From CAWJMD01 sp963843835 (GTDB taxonomy: Bacteria; Actinomycetota; Actinomycetes; Actinomycetales; CAWJMD01): a stretch of DNA of 64,000 nucleotides. The stretch covers positions 62,001 through 126,000 of the forward strand of contig CAWJMD010000002.1 of assembly GCA_963843835.1 (NCBI GenBank). Direction: 5' to 3'. Each line of letters begins with the position of its first letter. Position 1 is the first letter of the stretch. Under the pieces are notes generated by a model. The model had not been told where the DNA came from. It did not search any database and saw only the letters and a list, made by a program, of their open reading frames with translations. Shown in pieces: positions 54,408 through 63,883 of this stretch. The position numbers and the translations under genes are program-made.

Positions 54408-55748
54408 ATGAACTCGACCACGACCGCCCCGGGCGGCACCCAGCAACCACCACCCCCACTACCGGCCGCCTCGTTCTTCGCGACGCTCCGCCGTGCCGGA
54501 CTCGTTCGGTCCGACCAGCGCCTGGTGGCCGGGGTGAGCGGCGCGCTCGCCAACCGGTGGAGGGTCGACCCGATCCTGATCCGCGTCGGCTTCGTCGTTC
54601 TCTGCCTCTTCGGTGGCCTGGGCATCGTGGCCTACGCCCTGGGCTGGCTGCTCTTCCCGCAGACGAACGGACGGATCCACGCCGAGGAGGTGCTGTCCGG
54701 ACGCTTCTCGGCCGGTGCCGTCACCGCGCTCGTGGTGCTCGTGATCGGGATCTTCTCGGTCGGACCGGCGTGGGCGGTGGGGGACGGCATGCCGATCCCC
54801 GGCGTGATCGCACTCGCCGCACTGGTGCTGGTCATCGTCATCCTGCTCTACGGCTTCGGTGTCATCGGTGACCGCCGTGGCGGCTACGCCCCGTCCGCGC
54901 CGCCCGGCGGGATCGACCTCACCAAGGGTGGTGCGCCAGCTCCCGGGGCGGAGTCGTCGTGGCGGACCGCCGCCCCCAGCGGCTACCCGTCGCCCGGCGC
55001 GCAGCCTCCGTCCGCAGGGTCCCCGGTGCCGCCCGGTGGTCCCGTCCCGCCCGGTGGCTACGTCCCGCCCGCCCCGCCGATGCCCTCGCCCCCACCGCTC
55101 CCGCCCGTGCCCCCGCGGCCACGACGTCGTGGACCGGGAGGCGCCGGGACGACGCTCGTCGCCGGGGTGGCCCTGCTCACCGCCGGACTCGTCGTCGCGC
55201 TGCGCGACTCGCTCCCCGAGGCCGCCTCGGTCGGGGTCGTCGCCTGGGCCGCCATCCTCGGCGTGCTGGCGATCGCCCTGGTGGCACTCGGCCTGGCCGG
55301 TCGACGGTCGGGCGGGATCGGCTGGCTCGCCGGCATCGCCGCCGTCATCGCCCTGGTCCAGGCGCTCACCGTCACGGCCGCCAACTCGGGATTCTGGGAC
55401 GCCGGTGAGTACACGTGGACGCCCGTCGACACCGAGATCGACGGCATGACCTACGACGTGAGCACCGGTTCGGCGGTGCTCGACCTCAGCGACCTCGACC
55501 CGGCCGTCCTGCAGCGGCAGGCTGCGGACGGCCAGCCGCCGGTGCTCTCCGCCGAGGTGGGCTTCGGGGAGCTGATCGTGAAGGTGCCCGACGACCTCGC
55601 GGTCGCGACGGAGGTCGACCTCGGCGTGGGAGACGTCACCGGGGTGTCCGAGGGTTCCGGACGGATCGGTGCCGGCGGGTCGCCCGACCTGCGGCTCGAC
55701 CTGCGGGTCGGTTTCGGCAGCCTGACCATCGAGGAGGTCTCACGATGA
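54408..55748 (+). CDS. PspC/LiaF-like membrane protein
   Basis: The 446-residue protein has a PspC domain (RLVAGVSGALANRWRVDPIL, LFGGLGIVAYALGWLLFP), further helices, a Pro/Gly-rich linker, and a C-terminal LiaF-type beta domain (DVSTGSAVLDLSDLDPAVLQ, AEVGFGELIVKVPDDLAV, LGVGDVTG). LiaF proteins restrain LiaS kinases. Its stop overlaps the next ATG. It is divergent from the kinase. Confidence 0.88.
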   Translation: MNSTTTAPGGTQQPPPPLPAASFFATLRRAGLVRSDQRLVAGVSGALANRWRVDPILIRVGFVVLCLFGGLGIVAYALGWLLFPQTNGRIHAEEVLSGRFSAGAVTALVVLVIGIFSVGPAWAVGDGMPIPGVIALAALVLVIVILLYGFGVIGDRRGGYAPSAPPGGIDLTKGGAPAPGAESSWRTAAPSGYPSPGAQPPSAGSPVPPGGPVPPGGYVPPAPPMPSPPPLPPVPPRPRRRGPGGAGTTLVAGVALLTAGLVVALRDSLPEAASVGVVAWAAILGVLAIALVALGLAGRRSGGIGWLAGIAAVIALVQALTVTAANSGFWDAGEYTWTPVDTEIDGMTYDVSTGSAVLDLSDLDPAVLQRQAADGQPPVLSAEVGFGELIVKVPDDLAVATEVDLGVGDVTGVSEGSGRIGAGGSPDLRLDLRVGFGSLTIEEVSR

Positions 55749-56089
55749 ACGACGACACCGTCCGCGAGGACACCGAGGGCACGGCGGCGCCCGACGAGGC
55801 GACCGCGACGCGTACCCAGGAGCTCCCGAAGCAGCCGCCCGCACCTCCGGTCCCGCCCGGACCGCCGGCCCCGCCGGCACCTCGCGGCCCCTCCCCCACC
55901 ACCGTGGTCTACGGGCTGGTCCTGACGACCATCGCCCTCCTGCTCCTCGGACGGGAGCTGGACCTCTTCGTGGTCGACCCGGTCGAGTCCGGTGTGGCGC
56001 TCCTGCTGGGCTCCGGTGCGCTGCTGGTGGTCTGGGCCCTGGTCAGCATGGTGGGACGGCGGAACCGCGACGGGGCCGACGACGACTGA
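55745..56089 (+). CDS. Small membrane protein of the PspC operon
   Basis: The 114-residue protein has an acidic and proline-rich N-terminal half (PAPPVPPGPPAPPAPRGPSP) and two membrane helices (VVYGLVLTTIALLLLGRELD, GVALLLGSGALLVVWALVSM). It overlaps the LiaF-like stop by ATGA. It probably works with that protein; family unknown. Confidence 0.8.
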   Translation: MNDDTVREDTEGTAAPDEATATRTQELPKQPPAPPVPPGPPAPPAPRGPSPTTVVYGLVLTTIALLLLGRELDLFVVDPVESGVALLLGSGALLVVWALVSMVGRRNRDGADDD

Positions 56090-56093
56090 GCCG

Positions 56094-57305
56094 TCAGGGA
56101 AGCCGCACGTGATGCGGCCCGAGGTCCGCGACGGACGGTGCGCCCAGCAGGGCCATCGTCCGTCGCACCTCGTCGGCGAGGATGTCGGCGGCGCGTTGCA
56201 CTCCTCGCTCGCCGCCCGCCATCAGCCCGTACAGGTAGGCCCGCCCGACCAGGACCGCCCGGGCACCGAGGGCGACCGACGCGACCACGTCGGCGCCACT
56301 CATCACACCGGTGTCGACCCAGACCTCGGTGTCGTCCCCCACCGCGTCGACCACGTCGGGCAGGAGACGAAGCGGCACCGGTGCACGGTCGAGCTGGCGC
56401 CCACCGTGGTTCGACAGGACGACGGCGTCGGCGCCGGCCTCAGTGACGCGCCGGGCGTCCTCCACCGTCTGGATCCCCTTGATCACCAGGGGCCCGTCCC
56501 AGCACGAGCGGAGCCACTCCAGGTCCGACATCGTCATCGACGCGTCGAACAGCTGGTCGATGAGCTCGGCCACGGTGCCGTCCCACTCGGCCAGAGAGGC
56601 GAAGGTGAGCGGCTCCGTCGTGAGCAGGTTCATCCACCAGGCGGGGTGGGTCGCGGCGTCGGCGACGGTCCGGAGGGTGAGCGCCGGAGGGATCGAGAAG
56701 CCGTTCCGCACGTCGCGGAGCCGGGCTCCGGCGACCGGCACGTCGACGGTCAGCATCAGCGCCTCGAACCCGGCGGCACGCGCCCGTGCCATCAGCTCCT
56801 CGCCCGCACCGCGGTCGCGCCAGACGTAGAGCTGGAACCACTTCCGCGCGTCCGGTGCCGCGGCGGCCACGTCCTCGATCGACGTCGTGCCCATCGTCGA
56901 CAGGGCGTAGGGGACGCCGACCCGCTCCGCGACCCGGACGACTGCCCGCTCTCCCTCGTGGTGCATCAGGCGGGTGAAACCGGTGGGGGCGAAGGCGAAC
57001 GGCAGCTCCGAGCGGCGCCCGAGCATCGTGGTCGACGTGTCGAGCTGCGACACGTCGCGCAGGATCTCAGGCCTCAGCTCCAGGTCGTGGAAGAGCTGAC
57101 GGGCACGACCGAGGGTCACCTCGGCCTCGGCCGCACCGTCGGTGTAGTCGAACACCGACCGCGGCGTGCGTCGGCGCGCAGCCCTGCGCAGGTCGGCGAT
57201 CGTCAGGGCCGCGGCGAGCCGGCGACGCGTCGGGTCCAGCTCGAGCGGCTTGGGCCGCAGGAGGGGCCGCAGCTCCGACCAGGCGGGAACCTGGCGACGC
57301 GTCAT
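56094..57305 (-). CDS. Alpha-hydroxy-acid oxidizing protein (LldD-like FMN enzyme)
   Basis: The 403-residue FMN barrel has SVFDYTDGAAEAEVTLGRAR, FAFAPTGFTRLMHHEGERAV, WFQLYVWRDRG, LVIKGIQTVEDAR with the Lys, and VLSNHGGRQLDRAPV with the catalytic His. It oxidises L-lactate or a related hydroxy acid. GGAGGAGG precedes the ATG. No lactate permease is nearby. Confidence 0.92.
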   Translation of the reverse strand: MTRRQVPAWSELRPLLRPKPLELDPTRRRLAAALTIADLRRAARRRTPRSVFDYTDGAAEAEVTLGRARQLFHDLELRPEILRDVSQLDTSTTMLGRRSELPFAFAPTGFTRLMHHEGERAVVRVAERVGVPYALSTMGTTSIEDVAAAAPDARKWFQLYVWRDRGAGEELMARARAAGFEALMLTVDVPVAGARLRDVRNGFSIPPALTLRTVADAATHPAWWMNLLTTEPLTFASLAEWDGTVAELIDQLFDASMTMSDLEWLRSCWDGPLVIKGIQTVEDARRVTEAGADAVVLSNHGGRQLDRAPVPLRLLPDVVDAVGDDTEVWVDTGVMSGADVVASVALGARAVLVGRAYLYGLMAGGERGVQRAADILADEVRRTMALLGAPSVADLGPHHVRLP

Positions 57306-57329
57306 CGATCCTCCTCCCGTGGACGACAC

Positions 57330-59642
57330 CTAGGCGCCGAAACGCTCCCGCAGCGGCGCGCGCCACGCGTCGCCCAGCTCGTCGAGGTCGACGGTGAAGA
57401 GCCCCTGCACGTCGAGAGCCGTTGCGTCGGAACTCTCTCCCGCGTCCACGACGCCGATCCGCAGGTGCGGGAGACCGCGCGCCGAGCACATGTCCGTGAA
57501 CCGCACCTCCTCCGACCGCGGGACCGAGACCAGCACCCGTCCGGTCGACTCCGAGAACAGCATCGTGGCCACGTCGACCTCGTCGCGTTCGCAGGCCTCG
57601 TCCAGCCAGATCCTCGCTCCCACACCGAATCTCAGGCACGACTCGACGAGCGCCTGGGCAAGTCCGCCGTCGGCCAGGTCGTGCGCGGCGTCGACGAGAC
57701 CATCACGGCTCGACGCGACCAGCACCTCCGCGAGCACCTTCTCGTGCGCCAGGTCGAGGACGGGTGGCAGGCCGCCCAGGTGACCGTGGGCGACATCCGC
57801 CCACGCTGAGCCGGAGAGCTCCTCGCGGGTCGTACCCAGCAGGTAGACGTTCTGGCCGGCCGACCGCCAGCCTGACGGTGTGCGACGGCTCACGTCGTCC
57901 ATCACGCCGAGCACGCCGACCACCGGGGTCGGGTGGATGGCGGTCTCGCCGGTCTGGTTGTACAGCGACACGTTGCCGCCCGTGACGGGCATCCCGAGCT
58001 CGCGGCACCCGTCCGCCAGACCTGTGACCGCCTCGGCGAACTGCCACATCACGGCGGGGTCCTCCGGCGAGCCGAAGTTGAGGCAGTCGCTGACGGCGAC
58101 CGGCACGGCGCCTGCGGTGGCCACGTTGCGGTACGCCTCCGCCAGGGCGATCTGGGCGCCCAGCCGCGGGTCCAGGGCACCGAAGCGCCCGTTGCCGTCC
58201 AGGGAGACCGCGACCCCGAGGCCGGTCTCCTCGTCGACGCGCACGACGCCGGCGTCGTCAGGCATCGCGAGGGCGGTGCCGCCCATCACGTAGCGGTCGT
58301 ACTGGTCGGTGACCCAGCTCTTGTCGGCGAGGTTCGGCGAGGCGACCATCGCGAGGACGGTGGCTCTCAGCTCGTCGCCGGTGGTCGGACGTGCGAGCCT
58401 CTCGGCCGCGTCGGCCTGCCGGCCGTCCAGCCAGTCGGGCCGTGCGTACGGGCGCTCGTAGACGGGGCCGTCGTGGGCGACGGTCCGCGGTGGCACGTCG
58501 ACGATCTCGTCGCCGTGCCACTCCACGACCAGCCGTCCGGTTCCGGTCACCTCGCCGACCACCGTGGCGAGCACGTCCCAGCGGTCGCACACCGCCATGA
58601 AGCCCTCGAGGTTCTCGGGCGTGACGACGGCCATCATGCGCTCCTGCGACTCGCTCATGAGGATCTCCTCCGGCGAGAGGGAGGCGTCGCGCAGAGGGAC
58701 CCGGTCGAGCCAGACGTGCATCCCACCGTCACCGGCCGACGCGAGCTCGCTGGTGGCGCAGGAGAGCCCCGCCCCACCGAGGTCCTGGATGCCGCGCACG
58801 AGACCGGCCCCGAAGAGGTCGAGGCAGCACTCGATCAGCACCTTCTCGGTGAACGGGTCACCGACCTGCACGGCCGGGCGCTTCGCTGGTCCGCCCTCGT
58901 CGAACGTCTCGGACGCGAGGACCGAGACCCCGCCGATGCCGTCGCCACCCGTGCGGGCACCGAACAGCACCACGAGGTTGCCCTCGCCGGTCGCGTTGGC
59001 CAGGTGCAGGTCCTCGTGCCGCAGGGCGCCGACGCAGAGCGCGTTCACCAGCGGGTTCCCCTGGTAGCAGGGGTCGAAGGCGAGCTCCCCGCCGATGTTG
59101 GGCAGGCCGAGGCAGTTGCCGTAGCCGCCGACGCCCGCCACGACGCCGTGCACCACGCGCTCGGTGTCGGGGTGGTCGACGGCGCCGAACCGCAACGAGT
59201 CCATCACCGCGATCGGACGAGCACCCATGGCCATGATGTCGCGGACGATGCCGCCGACGCCGGTGGCGGCGCCCTGGTAGGGCTCGATGTAGCTGGGGTG
59301 GTTGTGCGACTCGACCTTGAAGGTCACCGCCCAGCCCTGGCCGATGTCGACGACGCCGGCGTTCTCGCCGATGCCGGCGAGCATCTTGCCGACCGGGGTG
59401 TCGCGCGGCAGGTCGCCGAACTGCCTCAGGTGCACCTTCGACGACTTGTACGAGCAGTGCTCGCTCCACATCACCGAGTACATCGCCAGCTCGGCGGAGG
59501 TGGGGCGCCGCTCGAGGATGTCGCGGATGCGCTGGTACTCGTCGGCCTTCAAGTCCCAGCTCCGACCACGGCTGCTCGGTCTCCGGCGACCCGCCGCGGC
59601 GCGCGAGACGGTGTCGGCGGTGACCGCCCGGGTGGTGGTCAC
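57330..59642 (-). CDS. purL: Phosphoribosylformylglycinamidine synthase subunit PurL
   Basis: The 770-residue protein is the small PurL form: MYSVMWSEHCSYKSSKVHLR, VTFKVESHNHPSYIEPYQGA, FGARTGGDGIGG, QDLGGAGLSCATSELASAGD, and LADGGLAQALVESCLRFG. It makes FGAM from FGAR with PurQ and PurS, which are encoded just upstream. GTG at 59642 overlaps the purQ stop. Intact. Confidence 0.97.
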   Translation of the reverse strand: MTTTRAVTADTVSRAAAGRRRPSSRGRSWDLKADEYQRIRDILERRPTSAELAMYSVMWSEHCSYKSSKVHLRQFGDLPRDTPVGKMLAGIGENAGVVDIGQGWAVTFKVESHNHPSYIEPYQGAATGVGGIVRDIMAMGARPIAVMDSLRFGAVDHPDTERVVHGVVAGVGGYGNCLGLPNIGGELAFDPCYQGNPLVNALCVGALRHEDLHLANATGEGNLVVLFGARTGGDGIGGVSVLASETFDEGGPAKRPAVQVGDPFTEKVLIECCLDLFGAGLVRGIQDLGGAGLSCATSELASAGDGGMHVWLDRVPLRDASLSPEEILMSESQERMMAVVTPENLEGFMAVCDRWDVLATVVGEVTGTGRLVVEWHGDEIVDVPPRTVAHDGPVYERPYARPDWLDGRQADAAERLARPTTGDELRATVLAMVASPNLADKSWVTDQYDRYVMGGTALAMPDDAGVVRVDEETGLGVAVSLDGNGRFGALDPRLGAQIALAEAYRNVATAGAVPVAVSDCLNFGSPEDPAVMWQFAEAVTGLADGCRELGMPVTGGNVSLYNQTGETAIHPTPVVGVLGVMDDVSRRTPSGWRSAGQNVYLLGTTREELSGSAWADVAHGHLGGLPPVLDLAHEKVLAEVLVASSRDGLVDAAHDLADGGLAQALVESCLRFGVGARIWLDEACERDEVDVATMLFSESTGRVLVSVPRSEEVRFTDMCSARGLPHLRIGVVDAGESSDATALDVQGLFTVDLDELGDAWRAPLRERFGA

Positions 59643-60331
59643 GCCGACACCAGCCCCTCGATCACGGACGTGAAGAAAGGCAGGCCGTCGAGGCCGTCCG
59701 TCCCGGTCCGGGGGTCGGGGCCGTACCCGGCCTCGGTCGCGTGCTCCGGGTGCGGCATCAGCCCGACGACGTTGCCCGCCGCGTTGCTGATCCCCGCGAT
59801 GGAGCGGTAGGAGCCGTTCGGGTTGTCACCGACGTACCGCGCCACGACCCGGCCCTCGCCCTCGAGCTCGTCCAGCGTCCGGTCGTCGGCGACGAAGCCG
59901 CCCTCGCCGTTCTTCAGCGGGATGACGATCTCCTGGCCCTCGTCGTAGCCGCGGGTCCAGGCGGTCGACGCGTTCTCGATCGTCAGCCGCTGGTCGCGGC
60001 ACACGAAGGTGCGGTGGTCGTTGCGGATCAGGGCCCCGGGCAGCAGGTGCGACTCGCAGAGGATCTGGAACCCGTTGCAGATGCCGAGGACGGGCAGGCC
60101 GGCGCGGGCCGCCTCGACGAGGGGGCCCATCACCGGCGCGAAGCGTGCGATCGCCCCGCAGCGCAGGTAGTCGCCGTACGAGAAGCCGCCCGGGATGATC
60201 GCCGCGTCCACCCCGTGCAGGTCCTCGTCACCGTGCCAGAGGCCGACCGCCTCGCCGCCGGCGAGCCGCACTGCGCGCGCGGCGTCCTTGTCGTCGAGCG
60301 AGCCCGGGAAGGTGACGACCCCGACGCGCAT
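59639..60331 (-). CDS. purQ: Phosphoribosylformylglycinamidine synthase subunit PurQ
   Basis: The 230-residue class I glutaminase has VGVVTFPGSLDDKDAARAVR, IPGGFSYGDYLRCGAIA, GICNGFQIL with the nucleophile Cys, and LMPHPEHATEA with His/Glu. It supplies ammonia to PurL. It overlaps the purS stop by one base (TGATG). Confidence 0.97.
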   Translation of the reverse strand: MRVGVVTFPGSLDDKDAARAVRLAGGEAVGLWHGDEDLHGVDAAIIPGGFSYGDYLRCGAIARFAPVMGPLVEAARAGLPVLGICNGFQILCESHLLPGALIRNDHRTFVCRDQRLTIENASTAWTRGYDEGQEIVIPLKNGEGGFVADDRTLDELEGEGRVVARYVGDNPNGSYRSIAGISNAAGNVVGLMPHPEHATEAGYGPDPRTGTDGLDGLPFFTSVIEGLVSA

Positions 60332-60579
60332 CAACCGGCCACCTCGACCCGCACCACGTCCTCGATGACGGGGTTGCTGAGCAGCCTGGTCGCGGCCTCG
60401 CGGGCCGCGGTGAGGTGCTCGTCGGTGACGTCACCATCCACCTCGAGCTCGAAGCGCTTGCCTTGCCGGACGCCCGTGAAGGACGCGAACCCGAGCCGGG
60501 GCAGCGCGCCGACGATGGCCTTGCCCTGGGGGTCGAGGATCTCCGGCTTGGGCATGACGTCGACGACGATGCGTCCCAT
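60331..60579 (-). CDS. purS: Phosphoribosylformylglycinamidine synthase subunit PurS
   Basis: The 82-residue protein is complete PurS: MGRIVVDVMPKPEILDPQGK, AIVGALPRLGF, GKRFELEVDGDVTDEHL. It bridges PurL and PurQ. ATG at 60579 starts the purSQL operon. Confidence 0.95.
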   Translation of the reverse strand: MGRIVVDVMPKPEILDPQGKAIVGALPRLGFASFTGVRQGKRFELEVDGDVTDEHLTAAREAATRLLSNPVIEDVVRVEVAG

Positions 60580-60717
60580 CGTGGTTGCTCCTGGCGTGGG
60601 GCTGTGGGGGTCTGTCGGGGTCCCTCGAAGGCTACCGGGCGCGGACGGGTCCCCGGCGCACGGGGACCAGGGGTCCGGACGGTGGCAGCCGCCCGCCCGT
60701 CGTGCCAGCGTGGTGGC

Positions 60718-61350
60718 ATGCACCTGACGCACCTGGGCCACGCCTGCCTGCTCGTCGAGACCGCCGGGGTCCGCGTCCTGGTCGACCCGGGCGCGTTCAG
60801 CACGGAGTGGCACGAGGTCACGGGCCTCGATGCGGTGCTGGTCACCCACCAGCACCCGGACCACCTGGACCCCGACCACGTCCCCGCACTGCTCGACGCC
60901 AACCCCGGGGCCGTCGTGCTCGCCGAGCCCGCGGCTGCTGACCTCATCGGGCGCGCCCGGCCGCTGGAGGCTGGCGCGACCCACCAGGTGGGCGGGCTGA
61001 CGGTGGAGGGGGTCGGAGGCCGGCACGCGGTGATCCACGCCGACATCGACCGGATCGGCAACGTCGGCATGCTGCTGCGGGTGGACGGTGAGCCCACGTT
61101 CCTGCACCCGGGCGACGCCTACGAGGCGACGCCGTCGGGGGTCGACGTGCTCGCCGTCCCGGTGAACGCCCCGTGGTGCGCCTTCTCCGAGACGGTGGAG
61201 TTCACGCGGGCCGTCGGCGCGCGGACCCTCGTCCCCGTGCACGACGCGCTCCTGTCACCGCGAGGGCGCGCGCTCTACCTCCGGCAGCTGACGGCTCTCG
61301 GCAGCGGGGACCTGCGCGACCTCGCCGGAGCGGGCCGCACGTCCGTCTGA
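60718..61350 (+). CDS. MBL-fold metallo-hydrolase (UlaG/RomA-like)
   Basis: The 210-residue protein has LTHLGHACLLVETAGVRVLV, DPGAFS, THQHPDHLD with metal ligands, and HPGDAYEATPSGVDVLAVPV, a short RomA/UlaG-like metallo-beta-lactamase fold. It hydrolyses an unknown phosphodiester or lactone. It is divergent from purS. Confidence 0.88.
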   Translation: MHLTHLGHACLLVETAGVRVLVDPGAFSTEWHEVTGLDAVLVTHQHPDHLDPDHVPALLDANPGAVVLAEPAAADLIGRARPLEAGATHQVGGLTVEGVGGRHAVIHADIDRIGNVGMLLRVDGEPTFLHPGDAYEATPSGVDVLAVPVNAPWCAFSETVEFTRAVGARTLVPVHDALLSPRGRALYLRQLTALGSGDLRDLAGAGRTSV

Positions 61351-61360
61351 CCGGTCCGCC

Positions 61361-62431
61361 CTACTCCTGCCGCTCACGGAGCCGGTAGATCCTGAAGAAG
61401 CCCGCGTCGACGTCCACGACCTCGGCGGCGCCGAAGCCCGCCTGCGCGGCTAGCTCTCGCACGCGCGCCGGGCGCAGCACGGTGCCGATCCCTTCCGAGG
61501 GCTTCTCGGCGAGCGCCGCGGGGAGGCAGTGGGCGATGCTCCACCCGAACATCATCCGCTCGATCGTGTCGCCGGGAGCCGTGAACTCCTCCGCCACGTT
61601 CTCGTCGGCCACGACCACGGACCCACCGGGGGCGAGTGCCGAACGGAAGGCCACGAGGGCCTCCACCGGCTGCGCCATGTCGTGCAGGGCCTCCATCACG
61701 AGCACGGCGTCGAAGGGGCCCTCCTGTCCGAGCGTTCCCGCGTCCGCCTCGACGAACCGCACATCGACCCCTGCGGCAGAGGCGTTCTCACGCGCCTCGG
61801 CGATCGACGGGACATCGAGGTCGTAGCCGGTGACGTCTGCGTCCGGGTAGGCCCTCGTCAGGGCGATGGTCGACCAGCCGTGTCCGCACCCGACGTCCGC
61901 GATGCGCGCTCCCGGCCGCGACAGGCGTTCGTGCAGGTCACCGGCCGCAGGCAGCCAGGACCCGGTCAGGTCCGACATGAAGGCCGGACGGTTGATCGCC
62001 CCCTGGCCGGCCCGGAACGTGCTGCCGTAGTGCAGGTACGGCACGCCTCCGCCCGTGCGGTACGCCTCGACGACGTCGTCGAGAACCTGGGCGACGCCGA
62101 CGACCATGTCGGCGAAGGGCGCGACGTGGGCGGCGTCCTCCGGTTCGACCAGGGCGCCGACGTGCTCGTCGGGCAGCCGGTAGCGCCGGGACTGCCCGTC
62201 AGGGGAGTCCCCCTCGACCGCCAGGAAGCCTGCGACTGACTGCTGCTCGAGCCACTCGCGGGCGTAGCGCTCCGCGATGCCCGCCCGGCCGGCCAGCTCG
62301 GCCGGGGTGGCGTCGCCGAGGTCGCGGAGGGCGCGGTAGAGCCCGAGGCGGCGTCCGAGGTAGACGCCGAACATCTCCAGGGTGGCGACTGTCGCGTCCA
62401 CGAGACGCTCGTCGAGGGTCGGGTCGGGCAT
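61361..62431 (-). CDS. SAM methyltransferase with N-terminal winged-helix-like domain
   Basis: The 356-residue protein has an N-terminal winged-helix/dimerisation-like domain (YRALRDLGDATPAELAGRAG, AREWLEQQSVAGFLAVE) and a methyltransferase domain (ARIADVGCGHGWSTIALTRA, FDAVLVMEALHDMAQPVEAL). This order is that of small-molecule O-methyltransferase-like proteins. ATG at 62431 follows GAGGAGGAG. Substrate unknown. Confidence 0.85.
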   Translation of the reverse strand: MPDPTLDERLVDATVATLEMFGVYLGRRLGLYRALRDLGDATPAELAGRAGIAERYAREWLEQQSVAGFLAVEGDSPDGQSRRYRLPDEHVGALVEPEDAAHVAPFADMVVGVAQVLDDVVEAYRTGGGVPYLHYGSTFRAGQGAINRPAFMSDLTGSWLPAAGDLHERLSRPGARIADVGCGHGWSTIALTRAYPDADVTGYDLDVPSIAEARENASAAGVDVRFVEADAGTLGQEGPFDAVLVMEALHDMAQPVEALVAFRSALAPGGSVVVADENVAEEFTAPGDTIERMMFGWSIAHCLPAALAEKPSEGIGTVLRPARVRELAAQAGFGAAEVVDVDAGFFRIYRLRERQE

Positions 62432-62464
62432 CGGCACTCCTCCTCTTGCTTCGGTGGCCGGCGG

Positions 62465-63883
62465 TCAGCCGCCGGCGTGGGTGTCGCTGGACTGCGTGGC
62501 GTCCAGGGAGATCAGCAGGTGCGCCGGCACGGGGTCGGCCTTGCCCTTCAGGTCCAGGAGGCCGAGTGAGCGCGTCACCGCGGTCGGGAGCCGGTCCTTC
62601 GTCCCCTGCCCGATGGCCACCCCGCCGCCGGGCGCCCTGCCCTCCAGGCGCGAGGCCGTGTTGACGGTGTCGCCGATGATCGTGTGCGTGCGGCCACCCT
62701 CCGTGCCGAGCAGGCTCACCGAGACGGGGCCGCTGTTCACGCCGACCCGGAAGAGCGGCCAGCCAGGATGCGTCCCCGCCACCCCTGCCGTCGCCCGCTG
62801 CAGCGCCAGCGCCGCCCCGGCGGCCCGGTGCGCGTGGTCAGGCTGGTCCCCCCGCTTGTTGAACGTCACCATCAGCGCGTCGCCGACGATGCGGTCGACG
62901 TCCCCGCCGTAGCGCCCGACAACCGGCGGGACGGCCGCCTCGAAGTAGGCGTTGAGCATGCGCGTCACCTCGGCCGGCGTGTGGTTCTCGGAGAAGGTCG
63001 TGAAGCCCACCAGGTCGGCGAAGAGCACGCTCATGTCGCGGCTGCCCTCCCTCGTCTGCTGGAGGTAGAGGTCGGCGAAGCGCTCCTCGTGCCACTGCAC
63101 GCGGGCGCCGGCGGCGACCAGGCCGAACGCGGCGAGCAGGAGCAGGTGCCACTCCCACCAGGTGAGGTGCCAGCTCCGGGCGAACACCACCGCGAACATG
63201 GCCTCAGCCAGCAGCACGAAGGCGGCCGCCATGGACAGGAGCATCAGGGACGGTCGCGCGAGCCACAGCATCACGTAGCGTCCGGCCGCGGCCAGGTACA
63301 GCGCGATCGCCGGTGCGGCCACGACCGCGAGGACACCGGCGGCCCGCTCGTCGACCCCCGCGAGGTGCAGGGGTGGCAGCTGGAGCAGGGACAGCAGAGC
63401 CCAGGCCGCCATCGCGGCGAGCAGCACCACCCGCAGCACGCGGGCGACGCGGACGGCCCGGGCACCCCTGTCCCCCGACAGCTCGAGGCCCGAGGCCACC
63501 GCGAAGAGCGACCCGATGGCGAGGCCGACCGGGGTAGCCAGCACGAACCCGGGGTTCGGTGAAGACAGCAGGACTCCGGGCGTCGCGAGCGCGTGAAGTG
63601 CGAGGAAGCCCGCCGACGACAGGAACGCGAGCGACACCAGGAGGACCCTGGCGTCACCCCGGCGCACGGCGGCCACCCCCGTGCCGTACGCCAGGAGGGC
63701 GCTCAGCGCACCCGTGGCCAGCACGAGCCAGAAGTGGGACGGGTGGTGCTCCCACACGACGTCGTGACGGGGCGACGCGAGCAGGAGCCCGAAGCCCACC
63801 ACCGGCAGCACCAGCACCACGGCCGACGCGACGAGCATCGTCCGCGAGTACACCAACCGCGCCTTGACGGCCGTCTCAGCCAT
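62465..63883 (-). CDS. Class III adenylate/guanylate cyclase with N-terminal membrane domain
   Basis: The 472-residue protein has about seven membrane helices in its first 270 residues, then a cyclase catalytic domain: VLFADLVGFTTFSENHTPAE with a metal Asp, GDVDRIVGDALMVTFNK, GVNSGPVSVSLLGTEGGRTH, and TIIGDTVNTASRLEG. It would make cAMP or cGMP. The ATG at 63883 overlaps the upstream stop by 8 bp (ATGGCTGA). Confidence 0.9.
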   Translation of the reverse strand: MAETAVKARLVYSRTMLVASAVVLVLPVVGFGLLLASPRHDVVWEHHPSHFWLVLATGALSALLAYGTGVAAVRRGDARVLLVSLAFLSSAGFLALHALATPGVLLSSPNPGFVLATPVGLAIGSLFAVASGLELSGDRGARAVRVARVLRVVLLAAMAAWALLSLLQLPPLHLAGVDERAAGVLAVVAAPAIALYLAAAGRYVMLWLARPSLMLLSMAAAFVLLAEAMFAVVFARSWHLTWWEWHLLLLAAFGLVAAGARVQWHEERFADLYLQQTREGSRDMSVLFADLVGFTTFSENHTPAEVTRMLNAYFEAAVPPVVGRYGGDVDRIVGDALMVTFNKRGDQPDHAHRAAGAALALQRATAGVAGTHPGWPLFRVGVNSGPVSVSLLGTEGGRTHTIIGDTVNTASRLEGRAPGGGVAIGQGTKDRLPTAVTRSLGLLDLKGKADPVPAHLLISLDATQSSDTHAGG

